From Geobacter sp. UBA4074 (GTDB lineage: Bacteria > Desulfobacterota > Desulfuromonadia > Geobacterales > Pseudopelobacteraceae): 8,159 nt of DNA. Location: positions 16,353-24,511 of the forward strand of contig DFYU01000138.1 of the NCBI GenBank assembly GCA_002383415.1, given 5' to 3'. Shown piece after piece: positions 1 to 6,154 of this stretch (position 1 is the first letter of the stretch; each line of letters starts with the position of its first letter). Both the position numbers and the translations under genes were made by a program. The notes beneath the pieces were generated by a model that saw only the letters and a list, made by a program, of their open reading frames with translations, searched no databases and had not been told where the DNA came from.

Positions 1-180
1 GACCTTGCCGACCTTGACCTTGCCGTTGTAGTCATCGGCCACGGCGTCAATCAGAGGGGCAATCGCCTTGCAGGGAGCGCACCAGGTGGCCCAGAAATCC
101 ACCAGCACCGGAATGTCGGATTGCAGTACCTCGCGGTCAAAATTGGCATCGGTAAAGGTCATCACGTTGTCGCTAGCCAT
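1..180 (-). CDS. trxA: Thioredoxin (N-terminal part, gene runs off the left edge)
   Basis: Thioredoxin, a small cytoplasmic protein disulfide reductase kept reduced by thioredoxin reductase. The 60 visible residues begin MASDNVMTF and contain VDFWATWCAPCK, where the two cysteines of CAPC are the redox pair; the classical motif is CGPC, and Ala in the third place is a common variant. The active site is followed by an APLIDAVADDY helix and a KVKVGKV strand, as expected for the fold. About 45-50 C-terminal residues lie outside the window. The ATG at 178-180 is preceded by a strong Shine-Dalgarno sequence, AAAGGAGG, with AGGAGG 9 nt from the start. The gene is divergent from the heme operon and has its own candidate promoter at 221-248. 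Family assignment is secure; whether this is the main thioredoxin of the cell cannot be told. Confidence 0.95.
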   Translation of the reverse strand, partial: MASDNVMTFTDANFDREVLQSDIPVLVDFWATWCAPCKAIAPLIDAVADDYNGKVKVGKV

Positions 181-205
181 GGATGCAGGCCTCCTTTAGG
201 CAATG

Positions 206-223
206 TATTCAACTTTTTGAATA
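206..223. repeat. Perfect 7-bp inverted repeat at the trxA promoter, possible operator
   Basis: The arms TATTCAA (206-212) and TTGAATA (217-223) are exact reverse complements separated by CTTT. The repeat covers half of the trxA -10 box and the expected transcription start, a usual place for a repressor site. In RNA it would form only a weak, AT-rich hairpin with no following T-run, so a DNA-binding role is more likely than termination. No regulator family is recognised from the sequence. Confidence 0.45.
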
Positions 224-248
224 ATACTGCGGATCGGAAAATTTGCAA
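221..248 (-). promoter_or_regulatory. Candidate sigma-70 promoter of trxA
   Basis: Read on the minus strand, TTGCAA (243-248) and TATTAT (221-226) are separated by 16 nt. The -10 matches the consensus at five of six positions; the -35 matches at four. Transcription would start near 214, giving a leader of about 34 nt that contains the strong ribosome binding site. The -10 box overlaps an inverted repeat at 206-223. Assigned by eye only. Confidence 0.45.
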
Positions 249-326
249 GCAAAAACGTCCGGCAGCAGAGCCGTACAAACGTCTGAAGCGGCTTGAGAGC
301 TGATGCGGCAGCGTTGCGAAAAGTCA

Positions 327-356
327 TTGACGCTGGGTTGCGCTCACACGTAGAAT
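327..356 (+). promoter_or_regulatory. Candidate sigma-70 promoter of the ccsA-hemACD operon
   Basis: TTGACG (327-332) and TAGAAT (351-356) are spaced by 18 nt; each box matches the sigma-70 consensus at five of six positions. Transcription would begin near 363, leaving a leader of about 70 nt before ccsA. It is the best such pair upstream of the operon on this strand. I see no stable leader hairpin or recognisable riboswitch in 363-434. Confidence 0.5.
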
Positions 357-423
357 ACCAACCCTCATTAAAAAGCTGCTACTTCAAGCCGGGCGGGATC
401 GCCTGTTAGGTCCGCGCCCCTGG

Positions 424-438
424 ATGCCGTGCCCATGA
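424..438 (+). other. Four-codon upstream reading frame overlapping the ccsA start
   Basis: ATG CCG TGC CCA TGA encodes Met-Pro-Cys-Pro, and its stop codon overlaps the ccsA start as ATGA (435-438). The ccsA start has no good Shine-Dalgarno sequence, so a ribosome stopping here could reinitiate on ccsA. The mini-frame itself has only a weak, distant GG-containing site (TTAGG, 406-410). It may be chance. Confidence 0.2.
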
Positions 439-1250
439 CCGATATATCATTCTACCTGACCCTGGCCTTGTACGGTGTTACCACCCTGCTCTACCTGGCC
501 TGCCTGTTGCGTTCAACCCCCTGCCTGTCCGGTTTGGCCCGCAAGCTGCTGGTGGCCGGCTTTCTGGCCCACTGTCTGGCGGTGATCCATCGCGCCATCG
601 CCGCCGGCCATCTGCCGATCACCAACATGCACGAATCGCTCTCCTTCTTTGCGCTGTCGATCGTGGCGGCCTACCTGTACTTCGAGTTCCGTTTCAAGGT
701 GACCAGCCTGGGCTCCTTTGTGCTGCCGCTGGTGCTGGTGCTGATGATCGGCTCCAGCGCCTTTCCCAGTGAGCTGCGTCCATTGAATCCCGCGTTGCAG
801 TCGGCCTGGATCTATTCCCACACCCTGCTGGCCTTTGGCGCCTATGCCTTTTTCACCATTGCCGGCGGCGTGGCCGGCATGTATCTGCTGCAGTCCCATT
901 TCCTGAAAAAGAAGCAGTTGGGCACCCTGTTTCAGAAGCTGCCCTCGCTGGATACCCTGGATGAGATCGGCTACCGCTGCCTAAGCTTCGGTTTCCCGAT
1001 GCTGACCGTGGCGATCATCACCGGCGCCATCTGGGCTGCCCAGGCCTGGGGCAGCTACTGGAGCTGGGACCCCAAAGAGACCTGGTCGCTGATCACCTGG
1101 TTTGTGTTTGCCGCCCTGCTGCACGGGCGCCTGACCACCGGCTGGCGTGGCCGGCGGGCTGCCTGGCTGACCGTGGCCGGCTTTCTGATCATGCTGTTTA
1201 CCTTCATCGGGGTCAACCTGTGGATCCCCGGTCTGCATAGCTACAACTAA
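435..1250 (+). CDS. ccsA: CcsA/ResC-type cytochrome c assembly membrane protein (HemX-like in size and context)
   Basis: Integral membrane protein of 271 residues from the cytochrome c assembly family (PF01578). System II proteins of this type carry heme across the membrane and present it for covalent attachment to apocytochrome c. The tryptophan-rich WWD signature is clear at residues 205-215 (WGSYWSWDPKE), with His129 (WIYSHT) before it and His230 (ALLHGR) after it as likely heme-ligand histidines. His46 and the NMHESLSFF segment (64-72) are also typical. Roughly eight hydrophobic segments are visible. The same family member is named CcsB in some annotations. At this size, without the long N-terminal extension of Bacillus ResC, it also resembles HemX, an eight-helix protein of Bacillus hem operons, so a role in controlling HemA cannot be excluded. 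The ATG at 435 is chosen; an in-frame GTG at 429 would add two residues. Neither has a good ribosome binding site. hemA follows after 13 nt. Confidence 0.88.
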   Translation: MTDISFYLTLALYGVTTLLYLACLLRSTPCLSGLARKLLVAGFLAHCLAVIHRAIAAGHLPITNMHESLSFFALSIVAAYLYFEFRFKVTSLGSFVLPLVLVLMIGSSAFPSELRPLNPALQSAWIYSHTLLAFGAYAFFTIAGGVAGMYLLQSHFLKKKQLGTLFQKLPSLDTLDEIGYRCLSFGFPMLTVAIITGAIWAAQAWGSYWSWDPKETWSLITWFVFAALLHGRLTTGWRGRRAAWLTVAGFLIMLFTFIGVNLWIPGLHSYN

Positions 1251-1263
1251 GGGGCGCTGACGG

Positions 1264-2583
1264 ATGCATATTATAGTTGTCGGCCTGTCCCACAAAACCG
1301 CTACGGTTGAGATCCGCGAGAAGGTGGCCTTCTCGCCCAACAGCATTGAACAGCCGCTCAAGGCCTTGCTGGCGCTGGAAGGGATCGTGGAGGGGGTGAT
1401 CGTCTCCACCTGCAACCGGGTCGAGATCTACGCCACCACCCGCGACATTGCCGGCGGCGTCGGCCGTCTGCGTCGTTTCCTGGCCGACTGGCACCACCTG
1501 CCCTACGACAGCATCGAGCCCCATCTCTACAGCTATCACGGCGAGGCGGCCATCCGGCACGTCTTCCGGGTGGCCGCCTCGCTGGATTCGATGGTGGTGG
1601 GAGAGCCGCAGATCCTGGGGCAGATCAAGACCTCCTACGGCTATGCCGCCGAGTTCGGCAGTTCCGGCATCATCCTCAACCGCTTTCTGCACAAGGCCTT
1701 TTCAGTGGCCAAGCGGGTGCGCACCGAGACCAAGATCGCCTCGTCGGCGGTCTCGGTCTCCTTTGCAGCAGTTGAGCTGGCCCGCAAGATCTTCGACAGC
1801 CTGTCCGACAAGACGGTGCTCCTGATCGGTGCCGGCGAGATGTGCGAACTGGCGGCCCGCCATTTTCTGACCAACGGCGCCAAGCAGGTGCTGGTCACCA
1901 ACCGTACCTTCGAGAAGGCCCAACGCTTGGCCGAGGAGTTCGAGGGGCAGGCGCTGCCCTTTGAGGAGCTGTTCGACCAGCTGCACAAGGCCGACATCAT
2001 CCTGACCTCCACCGGCGCACCGCACTTCATCGTAACCCCCAAGGATCTGAAAGAGGTGATCCAGCGGCGCCGGATGAAGCCGATGTTTTTCATCGACATC
2101 GCCGTGCCGCGGGATATCGATCCGGCGGTCAACGATCTGGATGCAGTCTACCTGTACGACATGGACGACCTGCAACAGGTGGTGGCCGCCAACCTGGAAA
2201 ACCGGATGCAGGAGGCCGAAAAGGCCGAGGCGATCATCGCTGAGGAGATCGTCCAGTTTGCCAAGTGGATCGCCACCCTGGAGGTGACCCCCACCATTGT
2301 GGCCCTGCGCCGGCGGCTGGATGATCTGCGGCGCGCCGAGTTGGCCCGCACCCTGGTGGCCTGGAAGGATGCGCCCCCCGATGTGGAGAAGCGTCTGGAC
2401 GCCCTGACCACGGCCCTGATCAACAAGATCCTGCACCAGCCGACCATTGTCCTTAAACGTACCGGCCAGGGCAATCGCACCGATCTGTACTTGGATGCGC
2501 TGCGGGCCCTGTTTGATCTTGAGCTGGGCGTTGATGAAGCGGACAGCCCGCTGGAGTTGGAAGAACCACCCACTACCCCTTAA
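1264..2583 (+). CDS. hemA: Glutamyl-tRNA reductase
   Basis: NADPH-dependent reductase that turns glutamyl-tRNA(Glu) into glutamate-1-semialdehyde, the first committed step of the C5 tetrapyrrole pathway. The 439-residue length is normal. Visible features: the N-terminal VGLSHKTA motif; catalytic Cys50 within STCNRVEIYA; His99 in the IRHVFRVA segment; the DSMVVGEPQILGQIK signature at 108-122; a nucleotide-binding LIGAGEM at 187-193; and a C-terminal helical dimerisation region from about residue 320 to 400. The ATG at 1264 has AAGGGG (1249-1254), overlapping the ccsA stop, 9 nt upstream. hemC follows after 12 nt, so the two are surely co-transcribed. In other bacteria GluTR is the usual control point for heme supply, by turnover or heme binding; the DNA here does not show such control. 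The last 20 or so residues are acidic and proline-rich, a variable tail in this family. Confidence 0.97.
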   Translation: MHIIVVGLSHKTATVEIREKVAFSPNSIEQPLKALLALEGIVEGVIVSTCNRVEIYATTRDIAGGVGRLRRFLADWHHLPYDSIEPHLYSYHGEAAIRHVFRVAASLDSMVVGEPQILGQIKTSYGYAAEFGSSGIILNRFLHKAFSVAKRVRTETKIASSAVSVSFAAVELARKIFDSLSDKTVLLIGAGEMCELAARHFLTNGAKQVLVTNRTFEKAQRLAEEFEGQALPFEELFDQLHKADIILTSTGAPHFIVTPKDLKEVIQRRRMKPMFFIDIAVPRDIDPAVNDLDAVYLYDMDDLQQVVAANLENRMQEAEKAEAIIAEEIVQFAKWIATLEVTPTIVALRRRLDDLRRAELARTLVAWKDAPPDVEKRLDALTTALINKILHQPTIVLKRTGQGNRTDLYLDALRALFDLELGVDEADSPLELEEPPTTP

Positions 2584-2595
2584 GGAGTTAGCAAT

Positions 2596-3534
2596 ATGGC
2601 ACCCTCACGTTTGCGTATCGGCACCCGCGCCAGTCAACTGGCCCTCTGGCAGGCCAATTGGACCAAGTCGCAGCTGGAACAACGTTACCCCGGCATTGTG
2701 GTGGAACTGGTCAAGATCAAGACCATGGGCGACAAGATCCTGGATGTGCCGCTGGCCCAGGTGGGCGGCAAGGGGCTGTTCGTCAAGGAGATTGAAGAGG
2801 CGATGCTGCGGGGCGAGATCGACCTGGCGGTACACAGCATGAAGGACGTGCCCACCGAGTTTCCCGATGGCCTGGGGCTGGTGGTGACCACCGAGCGTGA
2901 AGATCCCCGCGACGCCTTTATCGCTGACGGCATTACCTTCAGCCAGCTGCGCCAGGGTGCCCGCATCGGCACCAGCGCCCTGCGGCGTCAGGCACAGTTG
3001 CTGAAAGCCCGGCCTGACCTGGAGATGGTCATCATCCGTGGCAATGTGGAGACCCGTATCCGCAAGCTGAAAGAAGACAACCTGGATGCGGTGATCCTGG
3101 CTGCCGCCGGTCTGAACCGGCTGGGCTTCACCGACGTGATCAGCGAGCTGCTGGATACCGATTTCTCGATCCCGGCCATCGGCCAGGGGGCGCTGGGTCT
3201 GGAGTGCCGGCTGGATGACGCCGCCACCATCGAGGCGCTGGCATTCCTGAACCATGCCGATACCGCCGCTGCGGTGGCGGCCGAGCGCGCCCTGCTCAAG
3301 CGCTGCGAAGGCGGCTGCCAGGTGCCGATCGCGGCCCACGGCACCGTCAGCGACGCAACCCTAACCCTGGTTGGCTTCATCGCCTCGGTGGATGGCAGCC
3401 AGACCGTGCGCGACAGCATCAGCGGACCGGCCACTGACGCCGTGCGGCTGGGCAGCGAACTGGCCGACCGGCTGTTGGCGAGCGGTGGCAAGCAGATCCT
3501 TGAGGAGGTCTACCAGCGGGAACTGGGCCACTGA
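2596..3534 (+). CDS. hemC: Hydroxymethylbilane synthase (porphobilinogen deaminase)
   Basis: Polymerises four porphobilinogen molecules into hydroxymethylbilane in the cytoplasm. All landmarks of the 312-residue protein are in place: RIGTRASQLALWQAN at 7-21; KIKTMGDK at 40-47; HSMKDVPT at 80-87 with the catalytic Asp84; the arginine-rich substrate-binding GTSALRRQ at 125-132; RGNVETRIRKL at 148-158; IPAIGQGALGLECR at 192-205; and Cys241 in the EGGCQVPIAAH loop, which carries the dipyrromethane cofactor. The start at 2596 has AAGGAG (2582-2587), which overlaps the hemA stop codon, 8 nt upstream. Only four bases separate its stop from hemD. Nothing is missing or unusual compared with the family. 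Confidence 0.97.
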   Translation: MAPSRLRIGTRASQLALWQANWTKSQLEQRYPGIVVELVKIKTMGDKILDVPLAQVGGKGLFVKEIEEAMLRGEIDLAVHSMKDVPTEFPDGLGLVVTTEREDPRDAFIADGITFSQLRQGARIGTSALRRQAQLLKARPDLEMVIIRGNVETRIRKLKEDNLDAVILAAAGLNRLGFTDVISELLDTDFSIPAIGQGALGLECRLDDAATIEALAFLNHADTAAAVAAERALLKRCEGGCQVPIAAHGTVSDATLTLVGFIASVDGSQTVRDSISGPATDAVRLGSELADRLLASGGKQILEEVYQRELGH

Positions 3535-3538
3535 GCCG

Positions 3539-4318
3539 ATGGCCTCCCTTGCTGGCAAACGGGTGCTGGTGACCCGTGCCGTTGAACAGGCCGGTGCTTT
3601 TGTGATGCAACTACAGGAGCTCGGGGCACGGGTGGTGGAATGCCCCACCATCCAGCTGGCACCCCCCGAACAGTGGGAACCGGTGGATGCCGCCCTGCGG
3701 CAGCTGTCCGACTTTGACTGGCTGATCCTGACCTCGGCTAACGGGGTCAGGTTTTTTTTCGAGCGTCTCGTAGAGCTGGGGCTCTCGGCAGCTGCGCTGC
3801 AGGGCTGCAAGATCTGTGTGGTGGGTCCCAAGACGGCTGAGGCGCTCAAGCTGCGAGGCGTCACGGCCGATCTGGTGCCGGAGCAGTTTACCGGCGAAGG
3901 GGTGGTGGCCGCCTTTGCCGTACACGATCTGCGGGGCAAGCGGGTGCTGTTTCCCAAGGCGGCCGGTGCCCGCGACGTGATACCCCGTCTGTTGGCGGCG
4001 CAGGGGGCCGAGGTGCTGGATCCGGTGCTGTACCGCACCTTGCTGCCGGAACAGTTGCCGGAGGCGGCGCGTAACGCATTGGAACGGCACGAACTGGACC
4101 TGGCGATCTTCAGCTCGCCCTCCACGGTACAGAACCTGGCACTGTTGGTGGGTGGTGCCGATCGGCTGGTGCAGCTGCTGCAGGGGGTGGTGGTGGCCTC
4201 CATCGGTCCGATCACCAGCCGAGCCTGTCGGGAACTGGGTCTGACGGTGGCGGTGGAGCCGACCCAGGCGACCTTGCCCGATCTGCTTGCCGCCCTGGAA
4301 GCTTCCGCCATCACCTGA
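3539..4318 (+). CDS. hemD: Uroporphyrinogen-III synthase (stand-alone HemD)
   Basis: Closes hydroxymethylbilane with inversion of ring D to give uroporphyrinogen III, the branch point for heme, siroheme and cobalamin. The protein is 259 residues, normal for a single-domain HemD. The two-lobed family is recognisable from GKRVLVTRA near the start, LTSANGVRFFF (64-74), CVVGPKTA (93-100), a central FPKAAGARDVI segment, Tyr165 in VLYRT, IFSSPSTVQN (190-199) and ASIGPITSRACRELG (220-234). Sequence conservation in this family is low, but these motifs with the hemC context make it sure. The ATG at 3539 is four bases after the hemC stop and lacks a good Shine-Dalgarno sequence, so translation is probably coupled to hemC. 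The start further left in the same frame (3371) would lie inside hemC and is rejected. No uroporphyrinogen methyltransferase (CobA) domain is fused to it. A run of eight T (3752-3759) encodes FFF. A terminator follows. Confidence 0.94.
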   Translation: MASLAGKRVLVTRAVEQAGAFVMQLQELGARVVECPTIQLAPPEQWEPVDAALRQLSDFDWLILTSANGVRFFFERLVELGLSAAALQGCKICVVGPKTAEALKLRGVTADLVPEQFTGEGVVAAFAVHDLRGKRVLFPKAAGARDVIPRLLAAQGAEVLDPVLYRTLLPEQLPEAARNALERHELDLAIFSSPSTVQNLALLVGGADRLVQLLQGVVVASIGPITSRACRELGLTVAVEPTQATLPDLLAALEASAIT

Positions 4319-4346
4319 CACAAGAGTGCTGACGTGCTGAGACGTG

Positions 4347-4380
4347 AGAAACCCCTGCCGGTGCCCCGGCAGGGGTTTCT
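4347..4380. terminator. Bidirectional intrinsic terminator between hemD and flgM
   Basis: A perfect 15-bp stem with GC-rich core: AGAAACCCCTGCCGG (4347-4361), loop TGCC (4362-4365), CCGGCAGGGGTTTCT (4366-4380). On the plus strand the hairpin ends in TTTCTT, 29 nt after the hemD stop. On the minus strand it ends in TTTCT, 26 nt after the flgM stop. The T-tracts are short and broken by C, but the stem is strong and sits exactly between two convergent genes, so it very probably ends both transcripts. Confidence 0.85.
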
Positions 4381-4405
4381 TGGTGTCGTGCTATGGGTGC
4401 TGGCC

Positions 4406-4690
4406 TTAGTCGTTGATCAGTTGCAGCATCTTGGCCGCCACATCCTGGCCACTGATGTTGTAGCTACCCTGGGCCAGTTGCTCTTTGATCTGGTTGACCT
4501 TCTCCCAGCGCACATCACCGTTGGACGGCTGGACCTCGGCCACCTTGGCCATCAGGTCGGACAGCTGCACCTGGAACGGCTTCTCAGCGCCCTGGGCGGC
4601 GTTGGCGTAACGGCTTTTGGTCGTCTCGTTGCTACGCATGACCGGCTGTACGCCAAAGACCATGGCCTGTGAACTGGTATCAATCCTCAT
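4406..4690 (-). CDS. flgM: Anti-sigma-28 factor FlgM
   Basis: Small cytoplasmic protein that binds the flagellar sigma factor FliA (sigma-28) and keeps late flagellar genes off until it is exported through the finished hook-basal body. The 94 residues have the usual layout: a polar, probably disordered N-terminal half with no hydrophobic segment, and a C-terminal half with the FlgM signature VNQIKEQLAQGSYNISGQDV (65-84) continuing to AAKMLQLIND. The ATG at 4688-4690 is chosen because GGAGG lies 8 nt upstream; an in-frame ATG at 4717 would add nine residues, but it lies inside the candidate sigma-28 -10 element and has no better ribosome site. No other flagellar gene is in the window, so this is a detached flgM with its own promoter (4714-4740) and a terminator after it. 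FliA-driven flgM would give negative feedback, as known in enteric bacteria. Confidence 0.85.
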   Translation of the reverse strand: MRIDTSSQAMVFGVQPVMRSNETTKSRYANAAQGAEKPFQVQLSDLMAKVAEVQPSNGDVRWEKVNQIKEQLAQGSYNISGQDVAAKMLQLIND

Positions 4691-4713
4691 GGTTGCATCC
4701 TCCATTGCTACTA

Positions 4714-4740
4714 TCATCGGCGAGGTGCTTAAAAAACTTA
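4714..4740 (-). promoter_or_regulatory. Candidate FliA (sigma-28) promoter of flgM
   Basis: On the minus strand TAAGTTTT (4733-4740), 11 nt, then GCCGATGA (4714-4721). The sigma-28 consensus known from enteric bacteria is TAAAGTTT, 11 nt, GCCGATAA. The -10 matches at seven of eight positions and the -35 at six of eight; shifting the -35 by one base (TTAAGTTT, spacer 12) gives seven of eight. Transcription would start near 4706, just before the flgM Shine-Dalgarno sequence (4699-4703). It starts only a few bases beyond the stop codon of the upstream M16 gene. Confidence 0.65.
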
Positions 4741-4747
4741 AGCACCT
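4723..4747. repeat. Perfect 10-bp inverted repeat between the M16 operon and flgM
   Basis: The arms AGGTGCTTAA (4723-4732) and TTAAGCACCT (4738-4747) are exact reverse complements around a five-base loop. The right arm abuts the stop codon of the upstream M16 gene (4748-4750). As RNA it would form a hairpin at the 3' end of that transcript, but no T-run follows on either strand, so it is a poor intrinsic terminator. It covers the -35 and spacer of the flgM promoter, so it could equally be a regulator site. Confidence 0.6.
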
Positions 4748-6154
4748 TCATTGCAATACCAGTTCCTGCACCGCGCCGATGCTTGATAATGGCCGGTCAA
4801 ACGACTTTGCATCGCCCACCACCACCAGCTTGAATGTCTCTGGCCGCAGGTGTCTGCGGGCGGCCCTGAGCAGGTCCTCGCGGGTGACGGCGGCAATCCG
4901 TTCGCGGTAGCGATCAAGGTAGTCGGGCTGGTAGCCGTAAAACTCCAGCCGGGCCTGCTGCAGCACGATGCTGGCCGGCGAGGTGAAGCCGAACAGGAAC
5001 GAGTTGATGATCGACTCCTTGGCCAGCTTGAGCTCTTGCTCACTGACCGGCTCGCTGCGGATCCCTTTGATGATCCCGGTCATCAGGTCAATTACCTTGA
5101 GAGTGGCATCGGCCCGGGTCTCGGTCTCAGCCATGAAGCTGCCGGTGAAGCGGCGGCCCACATCGAAATGGCTGCCGACGTTGTAGGCCAAACCACGGTT
5201 GGTGCGGATCTCGATCATCAGTCGTGAGGTGAAGCTGCCCCCCAGGATGAAATCCAGCACCCGTATCGCGTACAGATCGGGATCATCCTTGGTGATGCCC
5301 AGGTGTCCCAGCCGGATCACCGACTGGTTGACCTGTTTGGCGGCATACAGCACCGCTGGTTTGTCGTTGGTTGGCACCGCAGGGATGGTGGGCAGAGCCA
5401 GCGCACCGACCGGGCGCACGGAGCCGACGCTCCGGTTGAGCTGGTGGATGATCTGGCTGCGGTCGAAATCACCGGACACCGTGATGATCAGGTTGTCGGG
5501 CCGGACAAAGCGTCGGTGGAAGGCCTGCAGGTCACTGCGCTTGATGGCCTGCAAGGTGGCGGCCGTGGGGATCTGGCCCAGCGGGTGGCCGGCATACAGC
5601 GCCTTGGTCAGCTCGCGGTCTCCCACCTCCTTGGGGTCATCGTTCTGGCGGCGAAGTGCCTCCAGGGCCTGACGACGAGCGATCTCGAACCGTTGCTCGT
5701 CGAAGCGGGGGCTGAACAGCACATCGCTGAACAGTTCCAAGGTGCGGGGCAGGTTTCTGGTCAGGCTGGTCATGGTGACCATGCCGTTGTCGCTGCCAAA
5801 GGTACTCTCTACCCCTGAGGCCATGAACTCAAGCTCTTCGTCCAGCTGGCGCGGTTGCAGGGTCGTGGTGCCGCCGCCCCGCAGCTGCGAGCCGGTCAGT
5901 TGGGCCAGACCACTTTGAGCGGCCGGATCATAGACCGAACCGGTGCGGATCAAGGCGGCTACGGTTACGATCGGCAGTTCGCGATCCTGCAGCAGATAGG
6001 CCGGGGTTCCGTTCTTCAGCAACACCCGTTCCGTCTTGGGGATGGTGAAGCTGAGTGGCGGAAAGTTCATGCTGCGCGGATTGGCCCGTTCGGCCCCCCA
6101 CGCGCAGCCCAGGTTCAGCAGTCCCAGCAGGAGGGCATAGATCACGATTCTCAT
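4748..6154 (-). CDS. M16-family (insulinase-like) protein, inactive subunit lacking the zinc motif
   Basis: Exported 468-residue protein with the two-domain M16 peptidase fold. A hydrophobic N-terminal segment (residues 3-20) looks like a signal peptide; Cys17 follows NLG, a poor lipobox because position -3 is Asn, so cleavage after AWG (20) is more likely. Where active M16 enzymes have HxxEH after GLA, this protein reads GLAQLTGSQLRGG: the three key positions are Gln85, Gly88 and Ser89, so it cannot bind the catalytic zinc in the usual way. The C-terminal domain keeps GGSFTSRLMIEIRTNRGLAY (305-324), the arginine/tyrosine segment typical of non-catalytic M16B partners. Its ATG overlaps the stop of the active-type M16 gene by four bases (ATGA), with GGGAGG 8 nt upstream, so the two are probably made together and form a heterodimer, most likely in the periplasm. 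The substrate is unknown. Confidence 0.9.
   Translation of the reverse strand: MRIVIYALLLGLLNLGCAWGAERANPRSMNFPPLSFTIPKTERVLLKNGTPAYLLQDRELPIVTVAALIRTGSVYDPAAQSGLAQLTGSQLRGGGTTTLQPRQLDEELEFMASGVESTFGSDNGMVTMTSLTRNLPRTLELFSDVLFSPRFDEQRFEIARRQALEALRRQNDDPKEVGDRELTKALYAGHPLGQIPTAATLQAIKRSDLQAFHRRFVRPDNLIITVSGDFDRSQIIHQLNRSVGSVRPVGALALPTIPAVPTNDKPAVLYAAKQVNQSVIRLGHLGITKDDPDLYAIRVLDFILGGSFTSRLMIEIRTNRGLAYNVGSHFDVGRRFTGSFMAETETRADATLKVIDLMTGIIKGIRSEPVSEQELKLAKESIINSFLFGFTSPASIVLQQARLEFYGYQPDYLDRYRERIAAVTREDLLRAARRHLRPETFKLVVVGDAKSFDRPLSSIGAVQELVLQ

Noticed and set aside
1..25. Short direct repeat GACCTTGCC / GACCTT / GACCTTGCC at the left edge
   Set aside because: It lies inside trxA and simply encodes the alternating Lys-Val and Gly-Lys-Val strand; no sign of a functional repeat.
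121..303. A 60-codon frame across the trxA start and divergent spacer
   Set aside because: Half of it is antisense to trxA and the rest has no family resemblance; the spacer carries promoters instead.
363..434. Riboswitch or attenuator in the hem operon leader
   Set aside because: Only a weak GGGCG/CGCCC pairing is seen and the leader of about 70 nt matches no riboswitch class I know.
3371..3538. Possible 56-residue N-terminal extension of HemD in the same frame
   Set aside because: It overlaps the conserved C-terminal end of hemC, its residues do not resemble HemD, and the ATG at 3539 gives the normal family length.
3361..4323. A 320-codon frame on the minus strand opposite hemD
   Set aside because: Low-complexity Ser/Arg/Ala translation, antisense to hemD and crossing into hemC; an effect of base composition.
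4691..4717. Longer flgM start at 4717
   Set aside because: The ATG at 4690 has GGAGG at a good distance and gives a normal FlgM N-terminus; the longer start lies inside the candidate sigma-28 -10 element and could not be on that transcript.
4723..4747. Palindrome as an intrinsic terminator of the M16 operon
   Set aside because: The stem is only moderately GC-rich and no T-run follows on the minus strand (CGCC follows), so it is listed as an inverted repeat only.
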